Shown piece after piece: positions 1 to 11,830 of a stretch of 64,000 nucleotides of DNA. Location of the stretch: assembly GCF_014633365.1 (NCBI RefSeq), contig NC_068352.1:19935310-19999309 (forward strand). The letters are read 5' to 3'. Within the stretch, counting starts at the first letter, position 1, and every line of letters starts with the position of its first letter. This DNA comes from Diospyros lotus (Eukaryota > Streptophyta > Magnoliopsida > Ericales > Ebenaceae). A model generated the notes under the pieces. The model saw only the letters and a list, made by a program, of their open reading frames with translations. It had not been told where the DNA came from and ran no database searches. The position numbers were made by a program, and so were the translations under genes.

Positions 1-803
1 TCTGAAGCAAATGCTAATAAAACACCCACGTAAGAATATTCAGACAAAGCCACATCCCTCCTCATGAGTTCACGGAGCATAAAAAAAGACTCTTCAGCAA
101 GCCCATGATGGCCAAACAAAGAAAGCATCGAGTTCCAAGTGACCAAGTTCTTGTGAGGCATTTCTTCAAAAACTTTAATGGCCTCATCTAAGAACCCATG
201 CCTCCCGAACAGACCCAACAATGAAGTTCCAGCAAAAGCATCTGTGTAAAGCAACCCACTTTTTATAGTCAGTGCCTGCAAGTATAGCCCTTGGCAAAGA
301 TCCAAAGAAGCACACGACAAAAGCCCCCCGAATGTGTGCTGGCTAGCCTCAAACCCACAAGCCCTCATCTCAGAAAATAACTTCCAAGCTTCCTCTGCAT
401 TCCCGTAACGAGCATAAGCACCAATCATCGCATTGTAAGACACTACGTTCCGTTGAAGCATTTCGTCGAACAGCTTACGGGCAGCCAATAAGTCACCCGA
501 TGTCGCATATGCCGTGATGATATTGTTGTTAAGAAAGATAGGTTGTCGGAAAACCGACGCCATTGTAATGGAGAGCGCGTGGACAGACTTGACTGCTTCC
601 AACGATCGGATTCCTGATCCTGAGCCCTCTTGGAGTAGCTGAACAAGCCTTTGCTGATTGAGTTCTCCATTGGCCGGTTGGAGAGGCACGGCGACATGAG
701 AATGGAAATGGTAAAGAGGAACCGAGAAGAGATGTAGCTTGGAAGAAGAGAAGATTTTGTGGAACTTGAAGGGCAGTACAGAGCCGGAAGCTGCCTTTCT
801 CAT
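1..803 (-). CDS. PPR protein, N-terminal 267 residues only (duplicate copy, runs off the window edge)
   Basis: This reads from an ATG at 801-803 on the minus strand to the left window edge without a stop. The translation is the same as residues 1-267 of the complete PPR protein at 22552-24912. It contains the Ser/His/Lys-rich N-terminal targeting-like segment and the first PPR repeats. The cut at base 1 is only the window edge; the rest of this copy, if it exists, lies to the left. Because it belongs to the probable false duplication, it may not be a second gene. Confidence 0.85.
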   Translation of the reverse strand, partial: MRKAASGSVLPFKFHKIFSSSKLHLFSVPLYHFHSHVAVPLQPANGELNQQRLVQLLQEGSGSGIRSLEAVKSVHALSITMASVFRQPIFLNNNIITAYATSGDLLAARKLFDEMLQRNVVSYNAMIGAYARYGNAEEAWKLFSEMRACGFEASQHTFGGLLSCASLDLCQGLYLQALTIKSGLLYTDAFAGTSLLGLFGRHGFLDEAIKVFEEMPHKNLVTWNSMLSLFGHHGLAEESFFMLRELMRRDVALSEYSYVGVLLAFAS

Positions 804-1986
804 GCAGTTTTACAAGATCTCCAGTCTCCGGCGAAGCCTTCTCACTTTCTGGACAGTGATCAATTGCCCTGTTCAAACGTTCATTAATCTTCTTGGGGAC
901 TCAAACGTATTTCGATCTTAAATGATATTTGGTCCATAAAATAAATTCAAATTAGTAATTTTACTGCATAAAATACTTAATATAATTTTGTATTGATTTT
1001 AATAATTATTGTAAATGGACATTACCAATTTAAAATTAAATATCATTATTTTTTTCCCAACAAATGCAGCACATAAACTGACACAAGAAGATTAAACATA
1101 TTATTTTCAAAACCTTTTCAAATTCTGTTCGGATAAAGATTTTTAAGAGGGTAAATTGTGCGGATCTTTTTATGATCTATGTCTCCTATACTTTAAAAAT
1201 AGCTTTATAGGTCCCATGATTTAAATTTTTTACTCAAGCACCCTTTCTGTTACTAATTATGTTATTTAAAGTCTAATTAAGTAAAATTAAGTTATTTAAA
1301 TAATAATTAAGTAAAATTAAAACTAAATTTAACCAAATAAAATTGAAAACAAAATATTAAAAAAAGTTAACACCGAAGGTTACTGACAATGGCCCTATGG
1401 CAACTAGAAGAAGAAAAACATGAGAAGAAAGAAAGAGAGATGGTCATTGGGTCAAAAATTTTATATCTAGATATCGTCAATTGTGTTACTTTTTATCCAT
1501 GTTCTCCAACAATGTCGTCTATGCAAGCGATCGCGAATTAGTTATTTTTGAAATCCATCATTGGTATAAGTTCTAGAGAGAGCCCATCACCCATTAAGCA
1601 ATGTCAGGCTTGGAGGGGAAATCATTGAAAATAAAAGGAAGAATCGATCAAGAAGATGGAGACTTATCAACTAGAGGAAGAAAAAAATCAGCAAAAAAAA
1701 AAATAATGAATAGGTGAAAAAGACAAAAAAATTGTCATCATTCACTTGCAACTTCATTGTCCAATGAAAAAGAAGTCTAACAACTTTGGCAATAAAAAAA
1801 AATAGACGAATGATGCTAGCAATAAAAAAGAAGATACAATAATAGCGAGTCCTCCCTTTTTTTTTGTGTTTTTGTAATTTTGGTTCATTCTCCAATTTCA
1901 CCATCAGTAGGTTTTGGAACCTTCACCGTCAGTGGGTTACCCAAAACCATTATTGAGTAATCTGATAAGTTTTGAATTGATAAGAA
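804..1986. other. PPR upstream region, no gene seen
   Basis: AT-rich DNA 5' of the PPR gene (duplicated at 24913-26095). No convincing TATA box was found close to the ATG. Around 918-1052 there is a loose inverted repeat with TGATATTT-like arms, which could be a small decayed MITE. From 1370 to 1900 the sequence is A/G-rich low-complexity DNA. The short ORFs here are translations of homopolymer runs. Confidence 0.4.
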
Positions 1987-3960
1987 TCTAGGATAATATC
2001 TGTTAATGATGATGATCGAAGCAATGTGTTAAAAATGAAAATATATTAGTGAAAGTAATTGAGTGATGTATATATATCAATTGAGTAAATCAACTTTCTT
2101 AATCAAGTACAAATCCTTGTTCCTTGAGTAATATAGTGATCACTCATATTATGCTAGAAAGTTGGTTTCTATAATCGAGTATAAGTTATGTGTAATTAAG
2201 TAATCTTCTAAACTAAATCTTTTATTCGAGTAAAAATCTTTTATACTCGAATAGTGTTCTCTTTAGATAAATCTTAAAATAATATCAAATAGGGTATATC
2301 ATGTTAATCAAATAAATATTATTTGCAATCGAGTAAGCAAAAGTTGTTCTAAATAAGTTTTGTACTTATGATTTAATCAAATAAGTTGTTCTAAATAAGT
2401 TGTACTATGATTTAATCAATTACAAATCATAGTATATTCAGATAAAGATTATATATACTCGACTAAATAAGTTTTGTACTTGAGTAGTCAATGCAAGTTT
2501 CTATTTGAACAAAATTAATCAAGTATTTTAACTTTATAATCGAGTAATCATCTAAGTGTACTCAAGTAAACAAATTTTGTAATTAAGTATGTATCTTTCA
2601 AAAACGCGTCAAGTCTCAAAACCCTTAGTGTAATTGAGTACTTGAAATATCAATCGAGTAAAAGTTTTAATATACTCAAGTAAATAAAGCTTTTCAATCG
2701 AGTAAGCTTTATAATTTTGTCTCAAAATTATATTTTAATCATGTAAAAGCAATTTGTAATCAAGTAAGTATGAAAAATAGTCTATTACAAAACATTAATA
2801 CTCGAGTAAGGATGCAACTTAGTTGATTAAACAACAATTTGTACTCAAGTAATGTTTGGCATATTTTGAATTTTATAACCGTTACTTAGAGATATCAGAG
2901 AGAACAATTTCGACCGTTTGACCTTTATTTCATCATTTTATGAGATATGATTATGTTATCTTATAATAGAATGATAAATATGCTTATCTATTGTGTGCAA
3001 AATGTTTTATCTTAATAACATGCATATTTTTCTTAGTTAATTTGACTATTATTAGTCAAATTAAAAGAAACTGTGAATATGTGCAGATAACATGTGCTAA
3101 ATTCAAGTTTCAAAACAAGGCCAAGTGTTGCACGAGATCAAAAGGCCATTGTCTTATGATTATAAGATAATGTCGAGCTAACCTAAACATAGACACAACC
3201 AAGCTAAATCTATTTTCAAGCCAAACTATGTTGTTTGAGTGATAGTCTTTTATGCTCATATTCCTTCACCTCAAGCCATTATCTAGTCGAATCTCATAAG
3301 ATCTTCTTGAATAAAAAATTAAGAACATGAGAGTGGAGTGCTTGACCATTTATATTATTTTCACTTCTCTTGTTTATTCTCTCCTGTGCTATATTTCTTA
3401 TTCTTTGAGGGTAATTCTTGTTGTGAACTTGACTTTTATTTCATCTTCCAACAAGTGTTTGTAAAGGTTCTACCTCTACCCGTAAAATGTATGTATTTGT
3501 GTTGCTTTGTCCTTAAAAGCAGAGGTTGCTGCTTAACTTGCAAAAATAGAGGTTACAACTGCTCTTATAAAAGTTGGGATTCTTACTTAATTTATGAAAA
3601 ATGGAGGTTTCAGTTAAACTAGTAAAAAATTGTGTATGGGTTGTAATTGATTCCTTAAAAGCTAATCTCTTAGTGGATATTTTAAATTCTTAATGAGGAG
3701 ATGAGGTAATGGACTAGGCTTATTAGCTGAACCACAATAATTTGTTGTGTCTTGTGAATTACTTCTTATGTTTTAATGGTGTAGTTTTTCACCTACCATG
3801 CAGTGTTTACATATTTGAACTTAGCTCATTAGTTTCAAGTATAATAGTTTCAATTTTCATTACGAGCATAAAAGATTTTTTAACATCACTACTTTCATGC
3901 ATACTTCTTGAATGCATATTTTTCTGTGACATTTGAAGGTTAAAATATAAAAGAGTAGAC
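1987..3960 (+). repeat. Decayed SIRE-like copia LTR with TACTCGAGTA-type repeats
   Basis: The U3-like part (about 2040-2860) carries roughly twenty variants of the palindromic core tactcgagta / aatcgagtaa / actcaagtaa. The region around 3660-3740 (leader-like text ending in a block resembling aggtaatggactaggctt...gctgaaccaca) matches U5 blocks of the SIRE-like LTRs at 13441-13918 and 34125-35509. No attached gag or pol is present, so this is a solo or truncated LTR. Both boundaries are approximate and no target duplication was identified. The copy is at 26096-28069. Confidence 0.5.
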
Positions 3961-4659
3961 AAAATATTATTGCTGTTAGTATAAGAGTTTCCTTATTCCT
4001 CTTTTCAAATACAATCACATTTTTATATATATTCTATGTCTGAAACATGTCTAGGATAATTTTTATGAAAAATATATTAATGCATATAAATTTATATTGT
4101 ACTGTTGCATCTCGTTTTATATTATGAAATATATCTTTTCAAATCAGCCTTGATGCATATTTTTTAACATTGTAAAAATATTCAATGCACCCAATTCATC
4201 CCACTCTTGTGTGTTCTTTGTCCCACCAATGTTCTAGAACCTACTAGAACAACCGACATTATAGGTTTCTTTCAATTTTTGTTTTTTTAATTTTGTTTGA
4301 TTAAATTTAATTTTAATTTACTTAATTATCATTTAATTAACTTAATTAAGGTTTAATTAATTGAATTAGTAATTAAGAAAGTATCTAAGCAAAAAAATTA
4401 AAACCATAAATACCCTTAAAATCTTTATAGAATAACCCAAATGAGGTAGAATCTAAGTGCAATATATCCTTTTAAATTTAAACTCTTTCATTTAAAATTT
4501 CATATTATTTTATTCTTTGACTTTAGAACAAGAATGATTTTTTTATGGGAATACCTAGTGAATTTGGTCTTAAATTCCAATGGTTCCAACAATTATCCAA
4601 ACAAACAAAATTGGAATTTCAAATTTCATAGTACAAATGACATAATGAAATGAAATTTC
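3961..4659. other. AT-rich intergenic DNA, no gene seen
   Basis: Contains an imperfect palindromic TTAATTAA-rich stretch near 4300-4380 and no coding sequence longer than chance. It may contain the decayed 5' part of the neighbouring LINE or the end of the LTR-like repeat. The duplicate is at 28070-28768. Confidence 0.4.
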
Positions 4660-5617
4660 ATAATCCTGTGGTGGTTAACTTGCTTGATGGCCTTAGGAAT
4701 AACACTTGGCTTATTATCATCTATTTTTGGTTAGAGTGACCAAGAGTTGGAATATGCGGGTGAAGGGGTCCCCCATGTTCTAGCTAGTGCAAGAGCTCAA
4801 GATGGTAAAAGGTGTCATAAAACAACTTAATAGCACCAAAGGTCATGTTTCTAAAAAAGTCATGGATCTTTAGGGTAGATTGGCTATTGTGCAACAAGGT
4901 ATTCTAAATAACCCTCAAGATTTTGTCCTTCATCAATGAAAGTTGGAGTTAAGCAGGGACTATATGGCTGTTTTATCTCATGAATTAGAATTTTTTTGTC
5001 TTCGAGCGCAAGTTAAGTGCTCTACAAATGGGGGATCGATGCTCCTGCTTTTTTTTCCAAACTATGATGGCTTGGCAAAATAATCATCATGTTTTCAACC
5101 TCTAAAGGTCTAATGGCTCAATTGCATAATCTAAGGAAGAGGTAGTGGACATCATTTTATCCTACTGTTAACAACTCTTGGGAAGTAGTACTCACTTGGA
5201 ATGTTTGCATCCTATGGAAGTTGCTCCCTTTGTGGATAGGCAGCTAACACAAGACCAGTGGATAGGGCTTACTGCTATGATGAGCCTTAAAGAAGTCAAG
5301 CAGTCATTGTTTGGTATGACTGATGATAAAACACCTAAGCCTGATAGGTTTATTGCCAAATTCTTTAAGCAAGCCTAGGACGTGGTAATCTCTGATGTGG
5401 AAGAAACTATTAGGAGTTTTTTTGCCACATGCCGACTTTAGGGAAGCTTAATTCTACCATCATTAGCCTCATTCCAAAGGTTCCTCACCTGGAAATGCTT
5501 AGCTAGTTTAGACTAATTTCTTGTTGTAATGTCCTTTATAAGGTCATTACCAAGATATTGGCGAATAGGCTTAAAGTTGTACTAGTAGGGTTGGTGGATG
5601 AGTCCCAAACTATTTTT
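4660..5617 (+). pseudogene. L1-type LINE ORF2 remnant, upstream part (linker and RT N-terminus)
   Basis: Conceptual translation with frameshifts gives landmarks of plant L1 reverse transcriptase: a D-D-K-T-P-K-P-D segment (equivalent of DNKAPGPDG) near 5325-5345, then ISLIPKVPH, then ISCCNVLYKVITKILANRLK near 5515-5575, ending at DESQTIF just before 5618. Several in-frame stops and frameshifts show the copy is dead. The reading resumes at 7518 with GRVIEDNVLLA, so a 1.9-kb LTR has split it. The copy is at 28769-29726. Confidence 0.8.
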
Positions 5618-7517
5618 TGATAGATTTGAAATGTTATGACACACATCCAAGAAGATGGTGAATTGGGTAATTTAAAATTTAGTTTGAAACTTGAAATTAT
5701 TTTGATAAAAAATAAAAATTCAATGCAAATGAGGATTATTGAAATACTTGGAACAATAAATGAAACAAAAAAGCATAAGCAAGAGATGAACACAAAAATT
5801 TATAGTGGTTCGGCTTAAACCAACCCTAATCCATTATCTTAGCTCCTTACAAAGAATTTTGCCAACCAATCCACTATAACCTCCTACTTGAACCCAAGTA
5901 AGCCCTGTAGTCCAAGACTAGGAAATACAAACTCCTACTTATACACATAGGCACTCTAGCTACACAAGATAGGAAATACAAGAAATGTTTAATAAAGAGG
6001 TTCTAAGAGTATACACTCTTAGTTATAATATCTCTCAAAATAAGATACAAGGCTTGAAACAATTAAATACAAATGAATATTAAAGCGTTTGAGCGAAAAT
6101 TATGAAAGCACAAATATAATTTGAGAAGATGTAAATAATTTGTAAGCTCACTTCACTTCATTCCCATCCATTAGTCTCTCTAAGATCATCATTGACTTGT
6201 ATTTATAGGCATCCCAAGAGTTTCAAATCAAAACGTCGTTTATAGTCGTTGAAAATTGAAAAACTAGCCATTTGAGGCTTTTAACGATGAATTTGATCAA
6301 TAGATGAGGAAAATTGGCCGATAGATTGATTTTAAAGATTTTCTTAATTGACAGATTGAAGGCATTAGTTGACAGATGAAAGGCATTGGTCAACATATAC
6401 AATAGTGTTAGTCGACGGATGAAAGTAGAAAATTTGATTTATTATAAATATATGTCCGTGGGCACTAATATACCAAAGTGCTTTCAACTGGAGCAATGCC
6501 TTTTTGGATAAGACTTAGGGAGGCTGGAGGCGCACGTTCAAGTCTTGGATGTGGCAGCTCGCGAATTAAAGTTAATTTTCTTTTGTTATAATATATATAA
6601 GTTTGTGTGCCTAGAGAAACAAGGAAATGCTTAGTTGGAATGACTCCATGCACAAACTTAAGTTTTTGTTAAGGCTAGAACGTGAGATCGATTCCTTGGG
6701 GCTACCAGCCTACCACTTGAATTAATATTTTTTTAATTGCTTTTGTTATTTAATTTATTTTTAAGCTCTTTGAAAAGTAATTTTTATATAGCATTTTTAA
6801 GAAAATAAAAATATGATGTTCCAAATGCTATAGAAGATTTTTCATAAGATTAGATTGCTAAAATTAATTTTCATTTAGCATATTTTTAATTAATTAAAAA
6901 CATAATATTCCAAATGCTATTAAAAAATTATCACGAGATATTTTGACATTGGATTTACTTTTCATTCAACAATTTTGATCAAATAGAAACATAATACTTC
7001 AAATGTCATCAAGAAATTTCATAACAAGATTTTAACATTTAATTGCACGATAAAATTAATTTTTATTTTGGTACGTAATACATCATATAAAAATAATTTG
7101 AAGCACTGAGATAATCATCAAAAATAATTTTAAAATACAATCTAAATCACAATAAAAGGCAAAAACATCAATTTTATCAATAACATATATTGGGTTGATA
7201 GTTAGAATAAAAAGTGCCACACTAGTCGACAGATTCCATCTGGTTAGAAAATTTTTGCTCCATTTTACCAACAGTTTGAAAAATATTTTGTAAAAATTAT
7301 TTAAATATTCATTCAAATCTTAATACTTATTTGTGCAAATCTTCATGAATAAGAATAAAGAAAATTAAAATTCATTTGGTTTTCATTTTCAATTTAACAA
7401 AGTACTTGAAATTGATTCTTGTTTTTAAATCATATACTTTGATTTAGAGTATAAAACCATTTGATATTTTTCGTCATCAAAAACTAAACACAAGAGTAAA
7501 ATATCACTTTTGTGTCA
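5618..7517 (-). repeat. SIRE-like solo LTR (minus strand) inserted in the LINE
   Basis: On the plus strand it starts TGATAGATTTG and ends TTTGTGTCA. Read on the minus strand, its start (TGATATTTTACTCTTGTGTTTA within the first 40 bases) matches the start of the SIRE LTR at 34125, and its end carries the aattcacc...cttgg.tgtgtgtca block typical of these U5 ends. R-U5 sequence (5830-6060) contains the ctagagggcc-type and gctgaaccac-type blocks shared with other LTRs here. LINE coding sequence resumes directly after it. The 5-bp flanks do not match, so the ends may be off by a few bases or the insertion decayed. The copy is at 29727-31631. Confidence 0.65.
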
Positions 7518-9318
7518 GGCAGAGTTATTGAGGATAATGTTTTACTAGCTTAGGAGTTGGTCTATCAGTATCACCTTTATAAGGGCCCCCCTCCTTGTGC
7601 TATAAAGGTTGACCTCGTAAAAGCCTATGATTCTTATGGAGTGGGATTCTCTTCTTATGGTTCTCTGTTTAATGAATTTTCCTCATTAGTTTTGTGATTG
7701 GATAAATGAGTACATTATGACTCCCCGTTATTTCGTTAAGATTAACAGGCAGTTACATGGATTCTTTATTTTTTTGTTTCCCAACCTTTTTTTTTTTTTG
7801 TCATGCAGGTCCTGCAAGGCATTGTGAGTAGTACACTTAGTCTACTAATTTCTAGTTCATTGGAAATATGAGCAAATGCGTATGGCGATGCTTATGTTTG
7901 CAGATGATTTGTTATTATTCTCTCATGGGGACTCTTCCTCTGCTATTTTGAAGTCATTCTTGGAGAGATTCTTTTCTTTATCAAGTCTTTGTACTAATCC
8001 CTCGAAAAGTGACTATTTTGTATCATGTAGGGATGAGACCTTGAAGAAAGTTTCAAGAGGGGTTCATTGCCCATTAGATACTTGGGGATTCTTCTTTTGT
8101 CCACTAAGTCATCATATAGGGATTGTAAGCCTATTATAGGTAAGGTGAGGAATAAAATGTGCTCGTGGCACTGTAGATTGTTATCATTTGGAGGTCTACT
8201 CCAGTTAGCACACTTGGTTCTTACCATTATATATTTGTATTGGGCCTCGGTCTTCATTTTACCAAAACAAGTAATTAAAGAGCTCAAACAAATAGTGCGC
8301 AACTCCTTTAGAGTGGCAATAAGGCTGATTACCACAAGGTAAATGTTGCTTGGAGGGATGGGTATCCTCAAAAGAGCCGTGGGGCTTGGGTATCAAACTA
8401 TTATATGTTTTGAACCAAGCCCTCATTGCAAAATTAATTTGGCAATTGCTCTTGGACGACAATGAGTCTCTTTGGGTTAAATGGGTCCATACTTATCGAA
8501 TGGAAGATATGTGTTTTTAGTTACTTCCAGTGTTTTTCTCATGTCCTTGGTATTAGATGAAATTATTGTCAGTTCACAATGTGGTGAGGCATAATTTTAC
8601 CTGGAGAATTGGATATGGTATAAAAGTTTGTATGTGGCATGACCAGTGGCATTCTCTTGTGATGCTTGTAGATAGATTCACTCAACAATTGTCTCACTAC
8701 CAGGGGTCTCTATCATTACTCATGTCTCAGAAATCATTGTCGATGGTTCTTAGGTATGGCCAGAGATGGCTTCATGCCATATTTGGACATTATTCAAGAC
8801 TAGATGCTTGGCCCTCATTGGGTTAAGCATTGGGATGAGTTGAGATAGTTATTAGTCTCGAATGGGGTGTTTTTTGTACACTTTGCTTTGTAGGGTCTTC
8901 TAATGCAACGCCCGCTTATCCCCTGGCATCATTTGGTATGGCATACAAATGGTATTCCTACTCATATGTTTACTTTTTGGTTAGCGTTAGGGATCAATTA
9001 TCTATTTTTGATCATATTAATCTTTTTTTTCTTTTTTCAAATGAATTTTTCTTTGCATGGAGGCAGTGGAGTGTCACAATCATCTTTTCTTTGACTATTC
9101 CTATTCCCGTCAAGTGCTGTTTTTTTTTTTTTTTTCGTTCGAAGAAATTTGGGTGACATTAGTGTTAATGGAGACGAGAATATTATGGGCAATGACAAAT
9201 TGCTAATCGTTTCATTTTGCAGGATATGATCTATTTTTTGTGTTGCAAGCACAATAACAGATGCTTTAAGAAGCAAAAGCAATCTGCGTCCCAATTAGTG
9301 CATCAGATCCACTATTCT
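7518..9318 (+). pseudogene. L1-type LINE ORF2 remnant, downstream part (RT core and zf-RVT region)
   Basis: Reads GRVIEDNVLLA...ELVYQYH near 7518-7580, IKVDLVKAYDS near 7602-7630, and the catalytic segment FADDLLLFSHGD at 7896-7931 (FADD is the usual L1 form of the YxDD motif). Then come YLGILL and a C-terminal zinc-binding (zf-RVT) region with W-x2-H-L-V-W and F-x-F-W-L-A. Stops and frameshifts are frequent. Non-LTR retrotransposons of this type move by target-primed reverse transcription; this copy cannot encode a working protein. The copy is at 31632-33440. Confidence 0.8.
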
Positions 9319-9486
9319 TGTAATGACCCGTTAGTGAGTTTAGAGTATTTATTAAAAAATTTATTTTGTATGTCATATTTTGAGGGCATTTTAATTTTTG
9401 CCTTTATAAATTAAATGTTAGAAATATTTTGAGTGTTGATTAAGAGGCCAAATTTAAGGGAAACATTATCATATGTGGGAAAAAAA
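9319..9486 (+). repeat. 5' end of a Tekay/Del-like LTR, cut by the assembly gap
   Basis: Begins TGTAATGACCCG, a start typical of chromovirus Tekay/Del LTRs, directly after the LINE remnant. It stops at the N run. The duplicate at 33441 continues for 684 bp before another insertion. Confidence 0.55.
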
Positions 9487-9586
9487 NNNNNNNNNNNNNN
9501 NNNNNNNNNNNNNNNNNNNNNNNNNNNNNNNNNNNNNNNNNNNNNNNNNNNNNNNNNNNNNNNNNNNNNNNNNNNNNNNNNNNNNN
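9487..9586. other. Assembly gap, 100 N
   Basis: Exactly 100 consecutive N, a length commonly used for scaffold gaps of unknown size. Sequence to its left repeats 24110-33609; sequence to its right is the middle of a gypsy gag gene. Any feature drawn across this gap is unsupported. Confidence 0.99.
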
Positions 9587-10742
9587 ACAACTACAACAGT
9601 TCAATTCAACTGTTTCGGATCTGCAAGTTCAAGTGGAATTGTGGGAGATTGGATCGACCAGGAACCATGAGGCGATCGTGGCGATGGATAGGAAAATGGA
9701 TAATTCCATGGAAGGACTGAAAAGGAGATTGGATAGAGCGATCTCACAAATTAGAGATGAGGAGGGAAACCAGATCCGGGATTAGCTCCAGAGTTTCGTG
9801 GTGATGTTTACTCGACAAAACCAGGTAAGAATCTCCTTCGACTTTCCTCCTAGAAAAAGAACATAACCAATCTTAATCAAACATGGAATGGGTAATACAA
9901 ATGCCAGCCCCTTAGAAATAGAGGTGGATTTGACAAAAGTAGAGGAGAATGTGGTAGAACGATGGCAAGAGGGACTAGTTGTTCTAAATTAGCCAAGGTT
10001 TCTGATGCTTAAATTAGAGATCCCTATGTTTGATGGGGTTAACCCACATGGGTGGGTGAGGAGGTGTAAACAGATGTTCAATTGGTATAATGTGCCAGAA
10101 AGACTCCTATTGGCTCTTTGGCAGCTACTTATTTCAATGATGCTGAGGGTGCTTGGTATCAAGGCTGGTCGAAGGTAAGGGGATGGTGTACATGGGATGA
10201 ATTTGCAGAAAAGTTGTGTGAGAGATTCGGGGATAGAAATAGGATGGATGTAGTAGAAGAATTTAACAAACTTAAGCAAGGAGGAGTACAATCCTACCAA
10301 CTCCAATTTGAGGAGTTGAAGTCCCTAATGCTCAATCTCAACCCACACCTCTCCAAAGCATACCCTGTTTTCAACTTCGTGAGCAGGTTGAGGCCCATGG
10401 TGAAGATGCTACAACTTGGAACAGTGGAACAAGCAACCGAGAGTGCTAGGCTATAGGAGTTAATGGTGGAAGCAATAATAAAGAAACAGAGACAACAGTT
10501 GAGGGGAATGATCATTAGTATTATGTCATAAGCGAATAAGGGGTATGGTAAGGAAATGATCAAGGTGAACCAAGGATCAAAAGGGGTGATGATCCCCACC
10601 CCTGCTAACCCTATAGGAATGCAAGGTGGAAAGATGATCGAACAGAGAAGGCAAGCAGGGTTGTGTTTCAAATGTGGGGACAGGTACTTCCCTGGACATC
10701 AATGCAAGAAAGGCAACTTCTCTTGCTTAAAGGGGAGGATGG
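9587..10742 (+). pseudogene. Ty3/gypsy chromovirus gag (5' end lost at the gap)
   Basis: Starts in a coiled-coil-like N-terminal part of gag (LQQFNSTVSDLQVQVEL near 9590-9640). It continues through the capsid-type retrotrans_gag domain at about 10118-10456 (A-W-Y-Q-G-W, W-D-E-F-A-E-K-L-C-E-R-F-G-D, VVEEFNKLKQGG) and a zinc knuckle C-F-K-C-x4-F-P-G-H-Q-C at about 10661-10710. Gag forms the virus-like particle and packages the RNA. The frame changes between the pieces and stops are present (for example near 9783), so it is a pseudogene. The start codon, 5' LTR and PBS are missing because the contig begins inside gag. Confidence 0.8.
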
Positions 10743-11540
10743 AATTATGGTAAAGGAAGAGGAAATAGAAGAACCAAATGAATTAGAAGGGGAGGATAAT
10801 GGGGAGATCTTCCTACATGCTCTTAAGGGGTTAGCCAACAACAAGATCATCAAAGTTGAAGGGAAGGTACAAGATTGTAGCCTTATGATTTTGATTGACA
10901 GTGGGAGTACCCACAATTTTTTGGATGAAAGTACAGCTAAAAGATTAAATTGTCGACTCACGAGAGCCCAACCATTGACAGTCATTGTGGCTAATGGCAA
11001 TAAGGTGTTGAGTAATTCAACTTGTGCAGGTTTTTGCTAGGAGATGCAAGGGGAATCGTTTGAGGCTGACCTAAGGCTTCTAAAACTGGGGGATTGTGAT
11101 ATAATGTTGGGGTTGGATTGGATGAAACAAGTGAGCCTAATAAGCTTTGATTTGAACAGGATGTGAGTAACCTTTGAGAAGAAAGGTAAGAAGCTTACAC
11201 TTACTGGCAGCAAAGAGATAGGGACTTGTAAGATGATCACTTGAAAGAAACTTCAAAAGATGTTCAAGAACAAATTGGCCCAAGTTGCCGAACTATTTTC
11301 CATTCAGACTATGGATGTGACAGAGGAGAGCATGGAGCAAGAAGGGGAGTTACAGCTAGCTATCAACACTCAGACACGAAACAACTTGGAGGTACACCAA
11401 TTACACCTACTTAATATAATATTGGCTGAATTTGAGGATCCCTTTGTAGAACCTCACTTCCTACTACCTAAGCAATTATTCGACCATTCCATTAACCTTA
11501 AACCCAATGCTAAGCCTATCTATCACATTTCTAGGGTTAG
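10743..11540 (+). pseudogene. Gypsy aspartic protease and pol linker
   Basis: The protease active-site triad appears as LIDSGSTHNFL at about 10890-10922, followed by the flap and second-subunit residues C-D-I-M-L-G-L-D-W at about 11095-11121, as in chromovirus proteases. In-frame stops (for example 11037-11039) interrupt it. The following linker at 11260-11535 ends in L-K-P-N-A-K-P-I-Y-H-I-S-R-V, the lead-in to reverse transcriptase, where a 290-bp insertion starts. Confidence 0.8.
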
Positions 11541-11830
11541 CTAGGGTTTTGATTAGAATTAGGGGGAGAAATCAAAATGATAGAATTAAAGGAGGGACAT
11601 AAATCAATAGAAAGAGAAGGAGAAATTAGAGAGAAACGAGAGAGGAATAGAGAGAATTAGAAAGAATGGGAATTCAATTTCATTTCACAAGATAATCCCA
11701 TCCTCTTACAGTAGCCCTTTTATAGGCATAGCTGGCTCCTAACAAATTACAAAATATCTCCTAACAAACTATTATAATCCTATTATAATTTTGCCCTTCC
11801 ATTGGTCCTAGGGTCATAACACTATCAACA
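11541..11830 (-). mobile_element. 290-bp LTR-like insertion in gypsy pol, flanked by TTAG
   Basis: Removing 11541-11830 and one TTAG restores the pol reading frame across the RVRSY region. TTAG is present on both sides (11537-11540 and 11831-11834). On the minus strand the insert starts TGTTGATAGTGTTATGACC and holds a TATA box (CCTATAAAAGGG, around 11717-11728) followed by a C/T-rich leader-like stretch. That is the layout of a short LTR, so it may be a solo LTR. The far end does not finish in a clean CA, and a 4-bp duplication is also compatible with other element types. Confidence 0.55.

Larger units (their letters stand above)
1..9486. repeat. Upstream copy of a 9.5-kb direct duplication (pairs with 24110-33609)
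   Basis: Base 1 aligns with base 24110, and the two stretches run in parallel to the N gap. I saw no difference over about the first 5 kb. After that there is an isolated substitution near 5117 and then short, mostly single-base indels between about 6.2 kb and the gap, often in homopolymers. The copy cuts the PPR gene at its left edge and a Tekay-like LTR at its right edge, neither of which is a biological boundary. The simplest reading is a contig end overlapping the next contig that was not merged. A genuine recent segmental duplication is possible but less likely. Confidence 0.9.

Noticed and set aside
1671..1904. 77-residue Phe/Ile-rich minus-strand frame
   Set aside because: It is the translation of A/G homopolymer-rich DNA with no start context or homologue-like features.
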